Below are positions 1-12,900 of a stretch of DNA of 64,000 nt, piece after piece. Below the pieces are notes generated by a model. It was not told where the DNA came from and searched no databases. It saw only the letters and a list, made by a program, of their open reading frames with translations. How positions within the stretch are numbered: position 1 is the first letter of the stretch; each line of letters opens with the position of its first letter. A program made the position numbers and the translations under genes. Source of the stretch: Chaenocephalus aceratus. Lineage: Eukaryota; Chordata; Actinopteri; Perciformes; Channichthyidae. Where the stretch lies: positions 32,025,718 to 32,089,717 of the forward strand of contig CM043787.1 of NCBI GenBank assembly GCA_023974075.1, read 5' to 3'.

Positions 1-208
<208 letters not shown>

Positions 209-2813
209 TCTAAATCACTGATTTAGATTATTGTCGTCCAGTGAATGTGGATTGCACGTTACTCTGAATCTTCTGACCTTGTCTCTCTGCTTCAATAACC
301 TCCTCCAGTCAATTATCTTGTAATTACTTGCATGATATACCTTTATCATGCCTTAGTGAATGAAGCATTTACTTTTCCTTTTCAGTCTTTTTTAATCAAT
401 GTAAAACAGACTTTCCAATAGACAAAACCCATGTGACATATAGCAAGAGATAATGTGTTTCTGTATTGTCCCCTGGGATGTAATGACCTGCTTTGTCCAA
501 TAACACAGAAGATGGCTTACAACTCAATTCCAGATTGAGGCCATGAGGTCAGGTGTTGGGGTTTAGAGGTTCGATATGTCAGATCGAAGTGGTCGTTCTC
601 CAGGGACGTCACCTTCCACCTTCAGGAGAGTCGAGTGCTCATTTGTTGAGTTTTATAGACCTGCTGTTAGTTAATTTGCCTTTACAGTCAAACAAATGGA
701 GTGATATACAGTGTGTTTCAGTCTGACGACCCATACTGTTATAAGCAGGCGAAGAAGGTAGCTCCGTAATTACTCATTTCTGTCACTGCCTGTTGTTTTG
801 AGTATCATGGCTGGAGGCTATTCTGCACTTTTTTTGGCATTTATGAATCAGCCATTTTCAGCATGAGCTCACACACACCCAGGGGTTTGCTGTGGTGTTT
901 TCACAGGGTCACGGGGGCTTCAAGAAGTGTAGGTATGAGGGAAGAGTGTGTTCCAGCAGTGTTTCAAAGTCTTTGGAAATGTGTGGTCACTTTGCCCTGT
1001 GGGCTTTTAGCTATTTTCAATATATGCCCCTCTCTAAGGAACTTCCTTGGATTCTCACTGCCCTCTTTTGAAGGCTCCTGTTACCATGGTTACTGCAACC
1101 CCCTGTAAAATACATGATGGTAGTAAGTACAACCTTAAGTGGGAGCACACTTTTCAGTAGTCATGGTTACAACAACCTCTAAAGAATGAATTATGTAAGG
1201 GGTGTTTTAGACGAGATAGTCACCAACATCAAAGGGGCAACAAATGATGTTTCCTTCTGTTGGGACAAACTCCAACGTTCACCACCAGACTGTTGACTTT
1301 ATGGCTAGCTATCTCTGTAAATACGAATAAATAAATAAATAAATACACTGCAGTGAGAATAATTCACTTATTTTCAGTGAGTGTATTTCTGCAGCACTTA
1401 TTATCATGTGGGGTTGAGATGTTATATAGCACCAGTGGCCTGCTGTAGTTTTGCATGTGTGTGTGTATATGTGTGTGTTCAGGAGTGTGTATATTTGACA
1501 GCGAGTAAATGTGTATATTTACATGCATGGATAAACTCACCTCACTACCGCACCCAACCGCTCCGCATCCCGCAGGCCATTGCAGGGTAAACAGTCTTGA
1601 TTTGAGGACACTCTGTGCAGCAGCCACTCTTTATTTGCCTTTCATGTCACCATACGTAAATCTGTGGTGACTTTGACAAGCAGACACTTGTTTAAAACAA
1701 AATCCTCTAGGGATGCAGGGTGCTGGTGCACAAGTGTGTTTTTTATTCTGATGTATCTCCTAATTGTATGCCCCAGCCTAAAGAATCAGGGATTATATAG
1801 AAATAATTTTGACTGCTGAAACTTGTTGGATGTTCGTATTTAAAAATGGCACATCATGCATTCAAAAAGCAATCAATTGAATTTGAGAAAAAGAGAGAAG
1901 TGCAGGAGAGAAGAGGAAAAAGCTTGGCAGTTAATGATGCTGCATGTTTTCAGCCGATAAATAAGGTCATCAACCTGAAATGAGAAGGGTACTTTGCTTT
2001 GATTTGCTTGCTGTTACTTTAATAAAACCCTCTCTTTTCATTTTTCGATTTTTTTTTTTAGATCTTCAGATCTCCAACTGATTACCTCCCGGTTTGGACA
2101 TGAAGTCTCCTCTAACACAGTTGTTTGATCAGTTGTAGTCCTGTCTGCCTTCCAACTACCAGAATAATAACATCATATCTGCTATGCTCATTTATTGTCC
2201 AAACCTTTTTTTGCAGAATCATACTCCGATTTTCCTGGTGCGACTGACAGCCTTTGGCTTGCACTGCATCAAATGTATATAAATATTAAAGAACCAGTCA
2301 GACTCTCGGGTTGTTCAGTGCTCCCTCTTAGCTGGAGTACATGGTGCAGTGAACATATTTACTGTTAGGAAAAAACCTGCATGATATGTGCAAACCTGTA
2401 TTAACTACAGCAGTTTTATATGAACTGTGTTAAAGTATTGCATGTGCGCTGCATGGCTGAGATGATTTGTAGCCAAATATTCACATTAGAATGAAATGAA
2501 AAAAATATATTTATGTAAGGTTGATTGTTGAAGATTCATATGGTCTCCGTCTCGTGTGTTGGGGGTTCAATCGGCAGTCATTGAGCAAATCACCCCTACT
2601 AGTTAGCATTTATAGACTCTTTGGGTAGAGACCCAGCTGACAGGCATATATTATGTGCTCTATAGTCAAAGTGGGGAATAAAGGCGGGTACTTTTGTTTT
2701 AAAACCAAATTAATTTGGAGATTTTCTCAGCAAAGAACATTTCGAAAAACCCAAACCTGCCTATGACCCAAAGCATTGTAATATGACCTTTATCCCATTA
2801 TAAATCTATGGAT
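209..2813. other. Gene-free stretch, probably syt7 intron
   Basis: AT-rich sequence with only short open frames and no recognisable protein. If the upstream syt7 exons lie to the left, as the plus-strand exon at 6921 implies, this is intronic. I see no confident repeat family here apart from a short AAAT run near 1327-1346. Confidence 0.5.
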
Positions 2814-2860
2814 TTAAAGGTCCCATGTCATACTTTTTCAAAGTACACCCTGTTGTAGCG

Positions 2861-2974
2861 CAGGGCTTCTCAAACTCCGGATGTATGGGGTTGACTTTAC
2901 TGGCTTGATCCGGACCAGTGACCTTGTATAAAGTTCACAAGTGGACCTTTAATAAAAAAGTTTGAGTACCCCTG
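2861..2974. mobile_element. Miniature hAT-like element with 8-bp target duplication
   Basis: About 114 bp starting CAGGGCTTCTCAAACTC and ending GTTTGAGTACCCCTG, an imperfect terminal inverted repeat of hAT type. The flanks TTGTAGCG (2853-2860) and CTGTAGCG (2975-2982) match at 7 of 8 positions, as expected of an aged hAT target duplication. Confidence 0.7.
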
Positions 2975-3233
2975 CTGTAGCGAGTAAAACTCTAACACAG
3001 AAAATACCTGTCTATGCTGCCCCAGAATGCCTCGTTGGAGATTTCTCTTTTTCCATTGTTTTCTTTCCTGGGTACAGTGACGTGCCCGTACTCAAATGGA
3101 CCCAATGGTCCAATCCATGGAGCCGTTACGTCAGCGAAGCCGTTACGTTACACACACACACACTCAATCTTTTCTCAGCTGCAGCTCCGCCGATTTCTCC
3201 TCCCTGAGATGGCGGGACAAACTCCCAGCCAGG

Positions 3234-3418
<185 letters not shown>

Positions 3419-4494
3419 CGTGCGTGTGCGTGCTCGGGCTGGTTTCGGGCTGGGTTTCACTGTGTCTCGCTGTCTCACAGACGACCACTGAGGGAGGGGG
3501 GCAGGAGCTCCAACAAGCCGTTTAGGACAGAGTGAATACACATACTATACAGAGATGCTGTATGAGAAACCAATGTGAGTTTGGAAAATTGCACAATATA
3601 AATCTATTTTAGTAGACCTCAACAATGGAATTATGATCAGTAGAAATTGCCATGACATGGGACCTTTAATAATACTTGCATTAATGTAGACAAACTAATT
3701 ACACACAATCGTTATTAATCCTGCAGAATCTTCTTAATCATGTTTTCAGATGCATAAAATAATGATCATATAACCATTAATAATAATAATAACAAATGTA
3801 ATTTGATTATTCATTTAGGTATTTATAGACTTCCTGTAATAGTAAATATTTTTAAAAGATCTGGCATGCTTTATAAGTTTACAATTTTTTTATGAAAGGG
3901 CTTAAAATAGGTTCAACAGTGAGTATAATCTTGAACACAGCACCACAGTTCAGGTTGAAGTAAGTGGCAGAGCGAGACGGCCCCAGGTGTAATGTGTGTG
4001 ACTGCCAGGTGTTATATCATTATTTTCAGTTAACACATTGTTCCCTGATGTGTCTGAGGATGATATTAACAGCTGTAATTGGACGTTTTGCCCTTTCTCT
4101 GAACATCAGTTTGACCTGTTGGAGAAAAAATGCTCTGATGTTTCAGATGTATTAATCAGCTGATGCGTAAATAGTATAACATTACATTTTATATTAAGTC
4201 TGCACTGAATTGTCGGCGCTCTGACCTGCAGATCACAGGAAATAAACGCAGAGTGATGAATCAGTTATTTCTCTTACACACCATATCCTTTTCTCCTCTT
4301 CACTCTCGCTCTGCTTTTACTTGTCTCTTTGCCGCACAAACCCTGTCCATCTCTCACCCCTCCTTCACAGTCTCATTTTATTTTCTTGCCTGTGTAACGT
4401 GTCAGTTTGCTTCCTCTCCTCTGCAACTGACTCTTTATCCAAACCAAACTTGCTCTGTTTTTCTCCAGACTTTAAGCCCACCACAATTCAATTC

Positions 4495-5210
4495 AATTCA
4501 AAACCTTTATTTATCCAGGTAAAATACCATTGAGATCAATGATCTCTTTTTCAAGGGAGACCTGCAGCAGTAGGTTCCACATAAAAACATAAACAACAGA
4601 ACAACAAAAGGACATCATACAGCAAAATGTACAGGGATTACAATTTACATATTTAACCACATGTACAGGTACCAACAGCATCTGATTTTGTAGCATCCAA
4701 CCGAGCTTTAAAAACATGTAGTGGTACTAGCTGGGTAATTTTCCATTCTTTTTGCAGACTGTTCCATGTTAGTGGAGCTGCACATCTAAAAGCTTTCTTC
4801 CCTAAGACAGTCCTAGCACTTGGCACATTTAATAAAACCAAAGCATGCGATCTCAGGCAATAAGTACTTTCAATTCGCAGAGAGATCAGGGAGCAGATAT
4901 AAGATGGTAGTTTATCCAACATGGCTTTGTAAATGAAAAAGTACCAGTGACTGAGCCTCCGTACAGTAAGTGATGGCAAAACCAGCCTTGGCATACAGGG
5001 TACAGTGATGCGTAAGTGCTTTACAATTTGTCAAAAATCTCAGTGCACTGTGATACGCAGCATCTAACTTGCTCAGGTAATTGGCAGGTACATTCATATA
5101 TAACGAATCACCATAGTCCAGCACAGGTAAAAAGGTCACAGTGACTAGCCTTTTCCTGGCCTCAAGCGAGAAACAGGACTTATTTCTGTAAAAGAACACT
5201 TCCTTGCTTC
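4495..5210 (-). mobile_element. 5'-truncated LINE (L2/Rex-like), C-terminal reverse transcriptase remnant
   Basis: On the minus strand two overlapping frames (5199-4912 and 4994-4653) encode the conserved end of a fish non-LTR reverse transcriptase protein: a LDYGD motif, then SALRFLTN, then a region with WNSLQKEWK and FKARLD. The frame change between them shows decay. The plus-strand left end reads as a reversed 3' tail (TTTATTTATCCAGGTAAA followed by GATCTCTTTTTCAAGG), which recurs near 33862. This is a dead 3' fragment, not a host gene. Confidence 0.8.
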
Positions 5211-6415
5211 GATTTTTCTTCCAGCTTGTGTGTGTTATTCTGTGTGTCTCACATTAATTTGAGACCACAACCTCGCTTTGTTCAATCTATTAATCCTCAG
5301 ACAAATCCTCTCCTTCACTTTTCTCAACCTCTGTGAACAGATAAGTCTTCCAATGTATCTTTTCTCTTAGATCATAATTCCTACAATGCCTTCTTCTAAT
5401 CTCACTTCTGCTTTTACCTGTTTGTTCTTACAGCTTACCTGCTTACTCGCTCACTATCTCTTTCTCTCACTATTTCAGTTTTTTCTTTCTGGGTCGTCTC
5501 TCCAAGTGCTCATTAGTCTTATATGTCAATACAAGTCTTTGTATATTTCCTGTTAACCAAATGTATACATAATAGGAGCCAGGACCCATTTCTAGTCTTT
5601 ACCTATTATAGTATTTCCAATTTTTATTTATTTTTATCTGCCTTGATATAATATTAATTCATTCTAAAGGTCCTGTTCTGTACATTACATGTTAGTTGAT
5701 GGCATGTGTGTGAAGTGACAGATGGTGATGGAGAAAGTTTCAAAAATGGTGTATTTTTTGTTTTAATTATACTCGAAAATAGATTTTATTTTTCTAGATG
5801 ACTTTGCTTATTTCACATAACAATGTTGCAGTCCACAGCAGTGAGGCTCATCGCTGCCTCTGTTGCTTGAGAAACATACACTTTTTTGTATATTGACACT
5901 CAAAAACTGTAATTATACCATCAACTCAATCCTAACCAGGATCATTAAAGTCATATTTAGCCCTTATTGGGAAATATGCTATTAACTTCCTGAGAATAAG
6001 ATCAGAAGATTGACAACACTCCCATGTTTGTACAGTTAATACAAAGCATCTGCCTGAAGAGCTTAACGTAAAAGCTGGAAATCAAAATGGAACAAACAGG
6101 ATATAATGTGAGCTTTGGAGGTTCCTGTTGGTGTTACCTTTCTTCAGAGCCAGGCTAGCTATTTCCCACTTTTTTTTTATTCTTTATGCCAAGCTAAGCT
6201 AACTAATTTTCTGGCTATTGCTACGAATGTAGTGAGCTATGTGGATCTGACATCACTTTGCAAGCGCTCCTTTAAGAGTCTCCCATTACAGCCTCACCTC
6301 AAAGCTTCGACAACATTTAGGAACCAGGTTGCTACCATTCAGCCACAAGAGTGTCAGAGAGGAAAAGTGTTGGATGGGATGGAGGTAAAACATTCATTTT
6401 TGGAGCATGAGCATG
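5211..6415. other. Gene-free intronic or intergenic stretch
   Basis: Low-GC sequence with pyrimidine-rich patches (5330-5520) and no recognisable protein or RNA gene. Confidence 0.45.
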
Positions 6416-6419
6416 TTAA

Positions 6420-6886
6420 AGGTCCCCTATTTTTCATTACATTATTATAGGTCTCAGATATATACAAAATATGTCTCTGAAGTGTTTGGCTCCAAATACC
6501 AAACAGATCATGCATTGTAGCATCCCATAAACCCCTCTGTTTCAGCCCTGTTTCAAAAGTGCTGATTCTCTGTCTGTTACTTTAGATGACAAAAAAATGC
6601 CCCTCTGCGATATATTTGGTTAAAAAGAACACAATGGTGCTCTAGGAGATTCAGGTGATAAGGTGGGGGGGGGGGGGGTTACCTTGGTTTGTTATTGACT
6701 AATGGTTACACAAGCCAACAAATCGTTAGGACATCATAAAGTGGCCAAAATCTGATCAGCTCATTTTCAGACAGGTTTGTATATAAATGGATCAGGACAT
6801 AAAGTGAGTGAATCTTTTACACAGAGGGAACACATCTTTATGTATAAAATACATTAAAAAGTGGATTTTGCACAATAGGTGACCTT
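6420..6886. mobile_element. TTAA-flanked MITE just upstream of a syt7 exon
   Basis: Starts AGGTCCCCTATTTTTC after TTAA (6416-6419) and ends GCACAATAGGTGACCTT before TTAA (6887-6890). The ends are imperfectly inverted and resemble those of the 2818-3665 element. It has no coding capacity and contains a run of about 15 G at 6664-6678. Its right end is only 34 bp from the 3' splice site of the syt7 exon at 6921. Confidence 0.6.
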
Positions 6887-6920
6887 TTAATATGTGTGTG
6901 TGTTTGTGTCCATTAAACAG

Positions 6921-9900
6921 GACTCCAGGTAAAGCAGGCAGCAGCCCCAGAGGTCAGACCCCCGACGAGAGTGGCCGCCGTCACGATGCCAACTCCTCCG
7001 TGTCTGACCTGGCCAACTCCGTCACCAGTGACATGGTAACACCCACTATCAACACGGTATATCCAGGGGCGGACTGGGACTAAAATTCAGCCCTGGAAAC
7101 TGACCCAGTCCAGCCACATGAAATGTCAAATGTTAGAAATCCGCTGTTTATTATTTAAAGTTTTACGTCCGATTTGCTCCTTTTTTCCTCTCTGTACACA
7201 GCTCCAGTTTGGGCATTGGCCTGTCATCAGATTTCATTTTTAGTTGCTGCTGTCTGTAGCGGAAATTTAGTAAAATTATTTTTGATGAAATACACCAAAT
7301 CTCCACCCTCCATAATTGCACTTGCTTCAGTTGCTTGCTACTTTTTAAGGGCGGTTACAGTACGAACTGAAGTTGATGCGATTTGATTGGATTGTGTGGC
7401 ATGACGTGAGCCTCATCTGATTGGTCAATCCCTCAATTTTGTTCACCAAGGGAAGACAATTTCGACTAGCCTCCTCTCGCAACAGAGTGTGCAATCTACT
7501 GTTTCACCATAGAGGGGCGCTGTTTCACTCAATGAGAATGGGGGAGAGATGGTACGGCAGAATAATTACCGAAACTAAACAAAGTGTTTTATTATTTATT
7601 AAAATTATAACTACAATCCAAAAAAACTGGGGAAGCCTGGCTTCCCTTGGCCTCCAGGAGAAAACACCACTGAGTTCAAGGGATAATTCTCACCCACCTC
7701 TTGCTCTTGCCCTGCACTTGTATGTGCCAGTTGAGATGGTTCTTCCAGCAGCTCAATTCTGTCCCTCATCATGAACGCAGGAGGCTGGCTGTATATCTGA
7801 ACTCGCGCCCTCATCATTCTCTTCATCATCTTGCACTTGTTCTAAACTTCTGCCAAAAAGGTCTGTCAATTTGCGACATTTGCTTCACCTGCGAGTGACT
7901 TTGTCACTACCCGATCCGTCCCCCTGCCCGATCTGTACTGCGCATGTGCAAGATGGTCCGACATATAGGACAACTCCGGACGGCAATCCAAGATGAACAC
8001 TTGACACAGTGGCTTTTAGCAAAGCTCAAAATAAAAGTTATTTTATTACAACGTGACTTCACTATTATTTAACAACTCTTTTTATTGGGTTCTTTTATTT
8101 GGGGTTAAGTACATTGTCAGAATAAGTGAGAAGTTAATGTAACTTCTGTTAGACAGCCATATGCCATACATTTTTGCATACATTCACAGTAAATATGTAT
8201 TCAGTATGATAGCTGTCTAACAGAAGTTAAATCCATTTCTCACTTATTCTGACAATGTACTTAACCCCAAATAAAAGAACCCAGTAAAATGAGTTGTTAA
8301 ATAATAGTGAAGTCACGTTGTAATAACAATAACTTATCTCTCGCGAGTTTTATCTTTCAGCTTCACTGGCCGTGTCTCAATTCAGGGGTTGTATCCTTCG
8401 GGGTACGCAGCCTACGCGGTCGACGCAGGATGCGGCCGACGAGACCGCGTAGGCTGGACCGAGCGGCCTACGAAATGAGACGGTCTAGCCTACGGAGCGC
8501 TTCGTATTTACGTCACGTGATACGCGCTGTTCGGTTGCGTTGCTCCAGCAGCCTGCTAGCAAATTAGCTGAAAAGGATCCAGAAACTTTACTTTTACATT
8601 TTTTGGAGATCACCGTCGGAGATTAAATAAAGAGAACCATGGCCAGGTAAATAAGATGAAGCTGTTCCTTTAGCCCCCAGTAATGTTACATTAGTAAGTT
8701 AACAAATTAATTAAATATAGCTGATGTAATTTAATCATATTATTTCATATTTAAAATAAGTCTTAATTTTTCTGTACTAATAAAACAATATGTTTTTTAA
8801 ATGAACAAAAGCATGTTGTATAGATTGATTGTTAACAATATTAGTTTTCTAATCTTAATAGCTGTGATTATAACAGTTTATATTCTCCTTCTTCCCCTAA
8901 ACCTGCCCAGATGATGTCCCACTGACACCAGGTCAGCACCTCCAGGTCCAGCAGTACCGTGACCCCCGCTCTGCTGAAATACACAATTAAACATTTTCTA
9001 TGACCTATTTTTTGTATTAATAAAATTAAACTGAAGACAGTTTAATGACCTAGAGATATCCTATTATTCCACTGCTTATGTACACATGTTGTAAATAATG
9101 GTTAAAACCTCAGTAAATGAAATAAACAATGTGTTTAACAATTACAATTTAATATTGTATTTCCATTTTATCACAAAGTAGAGGTAAGAATATATCCATC
9201 CTCTCTGCAGCTTCATGTCTTCTATTATTATAACTTTCATCATTGAGACAGAGGAAATCAATCATGTTATTTAACATCACCAGCAGTAACACAAATATCA
9301 GCAAAAGTGTGTTTATGGAGTTGTGTATTTGTATTGTATGTGCAGCAAGTATATAGAAGCAGCTGTTTGGGGAATCAGACAGACTCAAGCTATCGTTAAA
9401 TATCTATTAAAAGAAAGGACACATACAAAATCAAATTCTGAAACTAAGACACAAGTCTGTAGGACGGCAGTAAGCAGAGGTCTGGGTGGAGGATGTTCCT
9501 GATCGCCGTTTTGCTTTCTCCAGCACCTCGGGGGGTTAGGGTGGATGCAGCTCTGTCCTGATAATCCGCTGTGCACTTTTCAGATTAGGGGTCAGCAGAT
9601 CCATTTTTCCAGAATTGTCTTAATTACAGAGAAAAAAGTGAATTAATCATGTTAAACACTAGGGTTGCAAAAGTATTATTGGAAAATGTAACTAAGCATT
9701 TCAGGCAAACAATCCTTAAGGGATCATTTAAAATGATGTTCTGGTTTTTAAAAAACTAAAGAGATGAAATGACACGTGCATCCGACAGCACAAACTAACA
9801 TCAAGCAAAAGGCTGCTGTCTATTTTTGATTGTCTTATTATTATGGGATCAGGATAAATTAAATAAACTTTAACCTAAATAAAAGATGATCAAATCTGGT

Positions 9901-12900
9901 GGAAATATTTAAAATAGGCTTTTCTTTTAGCCCTACCTCAAAGCAGCATGAACTGAGTAAAAAGGTTGTAATTTTGTCCCAAAGTTTAATAAACAGTAAA
10001 ACATTGGAACATGTCAGAAAAATAAATAAAGCTAACAGCAGCTACACGTCAGGGTATCATTTTATAAATCCCACGTACTGTAGGCTATATCGGTCTAAAT
10101 GTTTTCACTTTGGTCTATTTATGTGATATAAAGTATAACTTATCTATAACAGAGCCAAGATCTCTGTATGACTTTAATAAACTTCTGAATTGAATAAAAA
10201 AACAAGTGTAAACAACAGTGCAGTACGTCCAGCTAGCTAGTTAGCGTCACATATTTATCCGTATTATTTAACGAAAATGTACGTTGTAATGCCCCTTGGG
10301 TTTGACGTGTGTGACGTTAGTTAATTTAAAGTAAGTTAAAACCCAATACTCACATTTATTAGTGATTCCTCCGCTCGCTGCTGCTTTTAAATCCACTCTG
10401 CTGGGGAGACCGGAAGCCATTTCATTTGAAAAAAACTCCCTCTTCCCTGCGCGCATTGCACTCTGGGATATGGTAGGCCGCGGAGTGTACATCAGATGTA
10501 TCCTTCAAATTGGGGTAAAGTAGGATGCATTAGTGGGCCGCATTCGGAGGAGTCTCGTCTTTTTTGAATTGGGACAGCCTTCTTTCGGCAGAAGTGACGT
10601 ATGCGGTCTACGAATGCACCCTTCTAAGGATACAACCCCTGAATTGAGACACAGCCACTGTGTCAACTGTCCTTCCTGAGTTGTCCAATATGGCGGACCA
10701 TCTCGCACATGCGCAGTACCGATCGGGCAGGGGGACGGATCGGGTAGTGACAGACTTCACCTTTTTTTCTCTTGCCTTCTCGGCCCCTCTTTTTTCTTCT
10801 TCGTGTGTGATTATTTGACAAATAAGAACCACACAACTGCATTAGTGACCGCTGTCGCCCTCTGTCGGCCGTCAGCGCAACTTAAATGATGACGTTAAAC
10901 ACATTTATTTTAAATGGCCGGCCGGCCGGCCGTCAACGGCCCTTGACGACCGGCCGTTCTGTGGTTCTCCAGATTCTACACACGTGTTATTGATCCACCA
11001 CTAACTCATTTGTGGTCTGTCTGTTTCCTGCATGGCTGATAACTATGGTGGCCCTGAAGTGCAAGACACCACAGCATTTCAGAAAACACAACAGCATTTC
11101 AGAAAACGCCGCAGCATTTCACAAAACACCACAGCATTTCACATTGGAGGGAAAGGGTATTCCTTAGGGATAACACTTCTTGTTTGTGATTGGACAGAGC
11201 CAGCCAGAGAAGCACTGCTGTGATTCGTTGTTTTTGCTGCCAGTCAAGAAATGACGCTTCGTAATTGGCCCAACACATCAGCCGTTAGCTGTTAGCACAC
11301 ACTCAGAGCTCACAGCTCCTCATATCTGTTCAGAAACTGGACAAAAGTTAAACATATACAACACTATAGGTTACTTACGTAACCCCAGCACTCAGAGTAA
11401 CATGAAGTGAGATGTCTCACTATGGGATGCACCTCATCGTGGAGCAAACAGAAGCATCAATCTCATTACGCCAATCCTGATTGGCTGGTGATCTTGACGT
11501 CAGCGTCAGGGGAAATCACCCCCTATAAGTAGCTTGCGCCACAACGAATGCGTCATTCAAAATAAGCACCTCTTCTTGCTTCACCATAGCAAGGAGGGCC
11601 GTCTGGTGAGACATCTCACTTCATGTTACTCTGAAGAATGGGGTTACGTAAGTCACCTATACTTCTCATTCATAACACTCCGTTCGATGTCTCACTATGG
11701 GATATTGTAGCTCCCGTATTGCCAGACGAGCTTATCTCGAAAATCACCGATCAACCAGAATTTAACAGGTAGAGTCCCGACTCAACAAGGTGCCCAGCAC
11801 TGCTCGGGCCACGCTTGGAGCGGAGACGTCACAGGCTAGTAACAGGCTTGCCCTTGTGAGGGTTAGCCCAGGACACGAAGAGTTGGTCATTAAGACGAAG
11901 CTCCTTTGATCTGTCCATATATGTGTGTAAAGCCCGGACTGGACACAACAGATCCTGCTGCTGCTCCCCGGAGGAAACCAGCGGCGGAGGTAATGCCTCA
12001 ATGCCAATTGGGGTACACGAACCAACCACCTTTGGTAGAGGCAGGGTTGGGCTTCAACAACACTCTCGTTTTCCCTAGGGCGAACTGAGTGCATGAGGGA
12101 TGTACAGACAGTGCATGAATATCGCTGACCCGCTTGGTGGATGCCAGGGCCAGTAACAGCACTGTCTTGAGTGACAGATGTTTCATGTCAGCTCCTTCCA
12201 GGGGTTCAAATGTGGTCATTCTGAGCCCATTTAAAACCACTGCCAGGTCCCATAAGGGCACCAGCGACCTGGAGACAGGGAGGAGCCTGCGAGGCTCCCT
12301 TCATAAAACAGCAGACCAAAGGATGTTGGCTAGCCGTCTTACCCTCAAAGCCCACATGGCATGCAGCAATAGCAGCCAGGTACACTTTGATCGTGGAGAA
12401 AGCTCTGTGTTTATCGATCAAGTCCTGTAGAGATGATAAAATCACCCCGACAGGACATTGAAAAGAGATGTGTCCTTCTTGAAGGCACCACTCCTCAAAC
12501 ACCCTCTACTTACAGTCGTAAAGAGACCTGGTGGAGGAAGCTCTCGCACTCTGAATAGTGTTTATCACCTTCTGAGGGAGTCCCACTGTATTCAGATTGT
12601 ACCACTCACGGGTCAGGCCCATGGTGCCCCGCGCTCTGGGCGTGGGTGAAGGATCGCCCCCCCCGCCTGAGACAATCTGTCCCTGCGTGGTGGGGGCTGC
12701 CATGGCTGCCTGCACAACAGCTGATATATCTCCGCCAGCCCGTACGTTGCGGGCTAGGGCGGAAACATCAGAGTAAGTGTGTGGCGTTGCTCCTTCACTC
12801 TGGCCAGAGTTGGGGGTATCAGAGCCAGGGGTGGGAACGTGTACAGAGGACCCGGAGGTCAATCGTGTACGAGTGCGTCCCCGCCTAACAGTGCGTTTAA

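Larger units (their letters stand above)
7902..10752. mobile_element. DNA transposon with long terminal inverted repeats, carrying nested elements
   Basis: The left end TGTCACTACCCGATCCGTCC is mirrored at 10752 on the other strand, and about 110 bp (7902-8015 against 10660-10752) is inverted with mismatches. Five-base flanks GACTT (7897-7901 and 10753-10757) look like a target duplication. No transposase frame is visible, so it is nonautonomous or decayed. It contains the hairpin MITE at 8037 and the inner inverted-repeat element at 8365. Confidence 0.6.
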
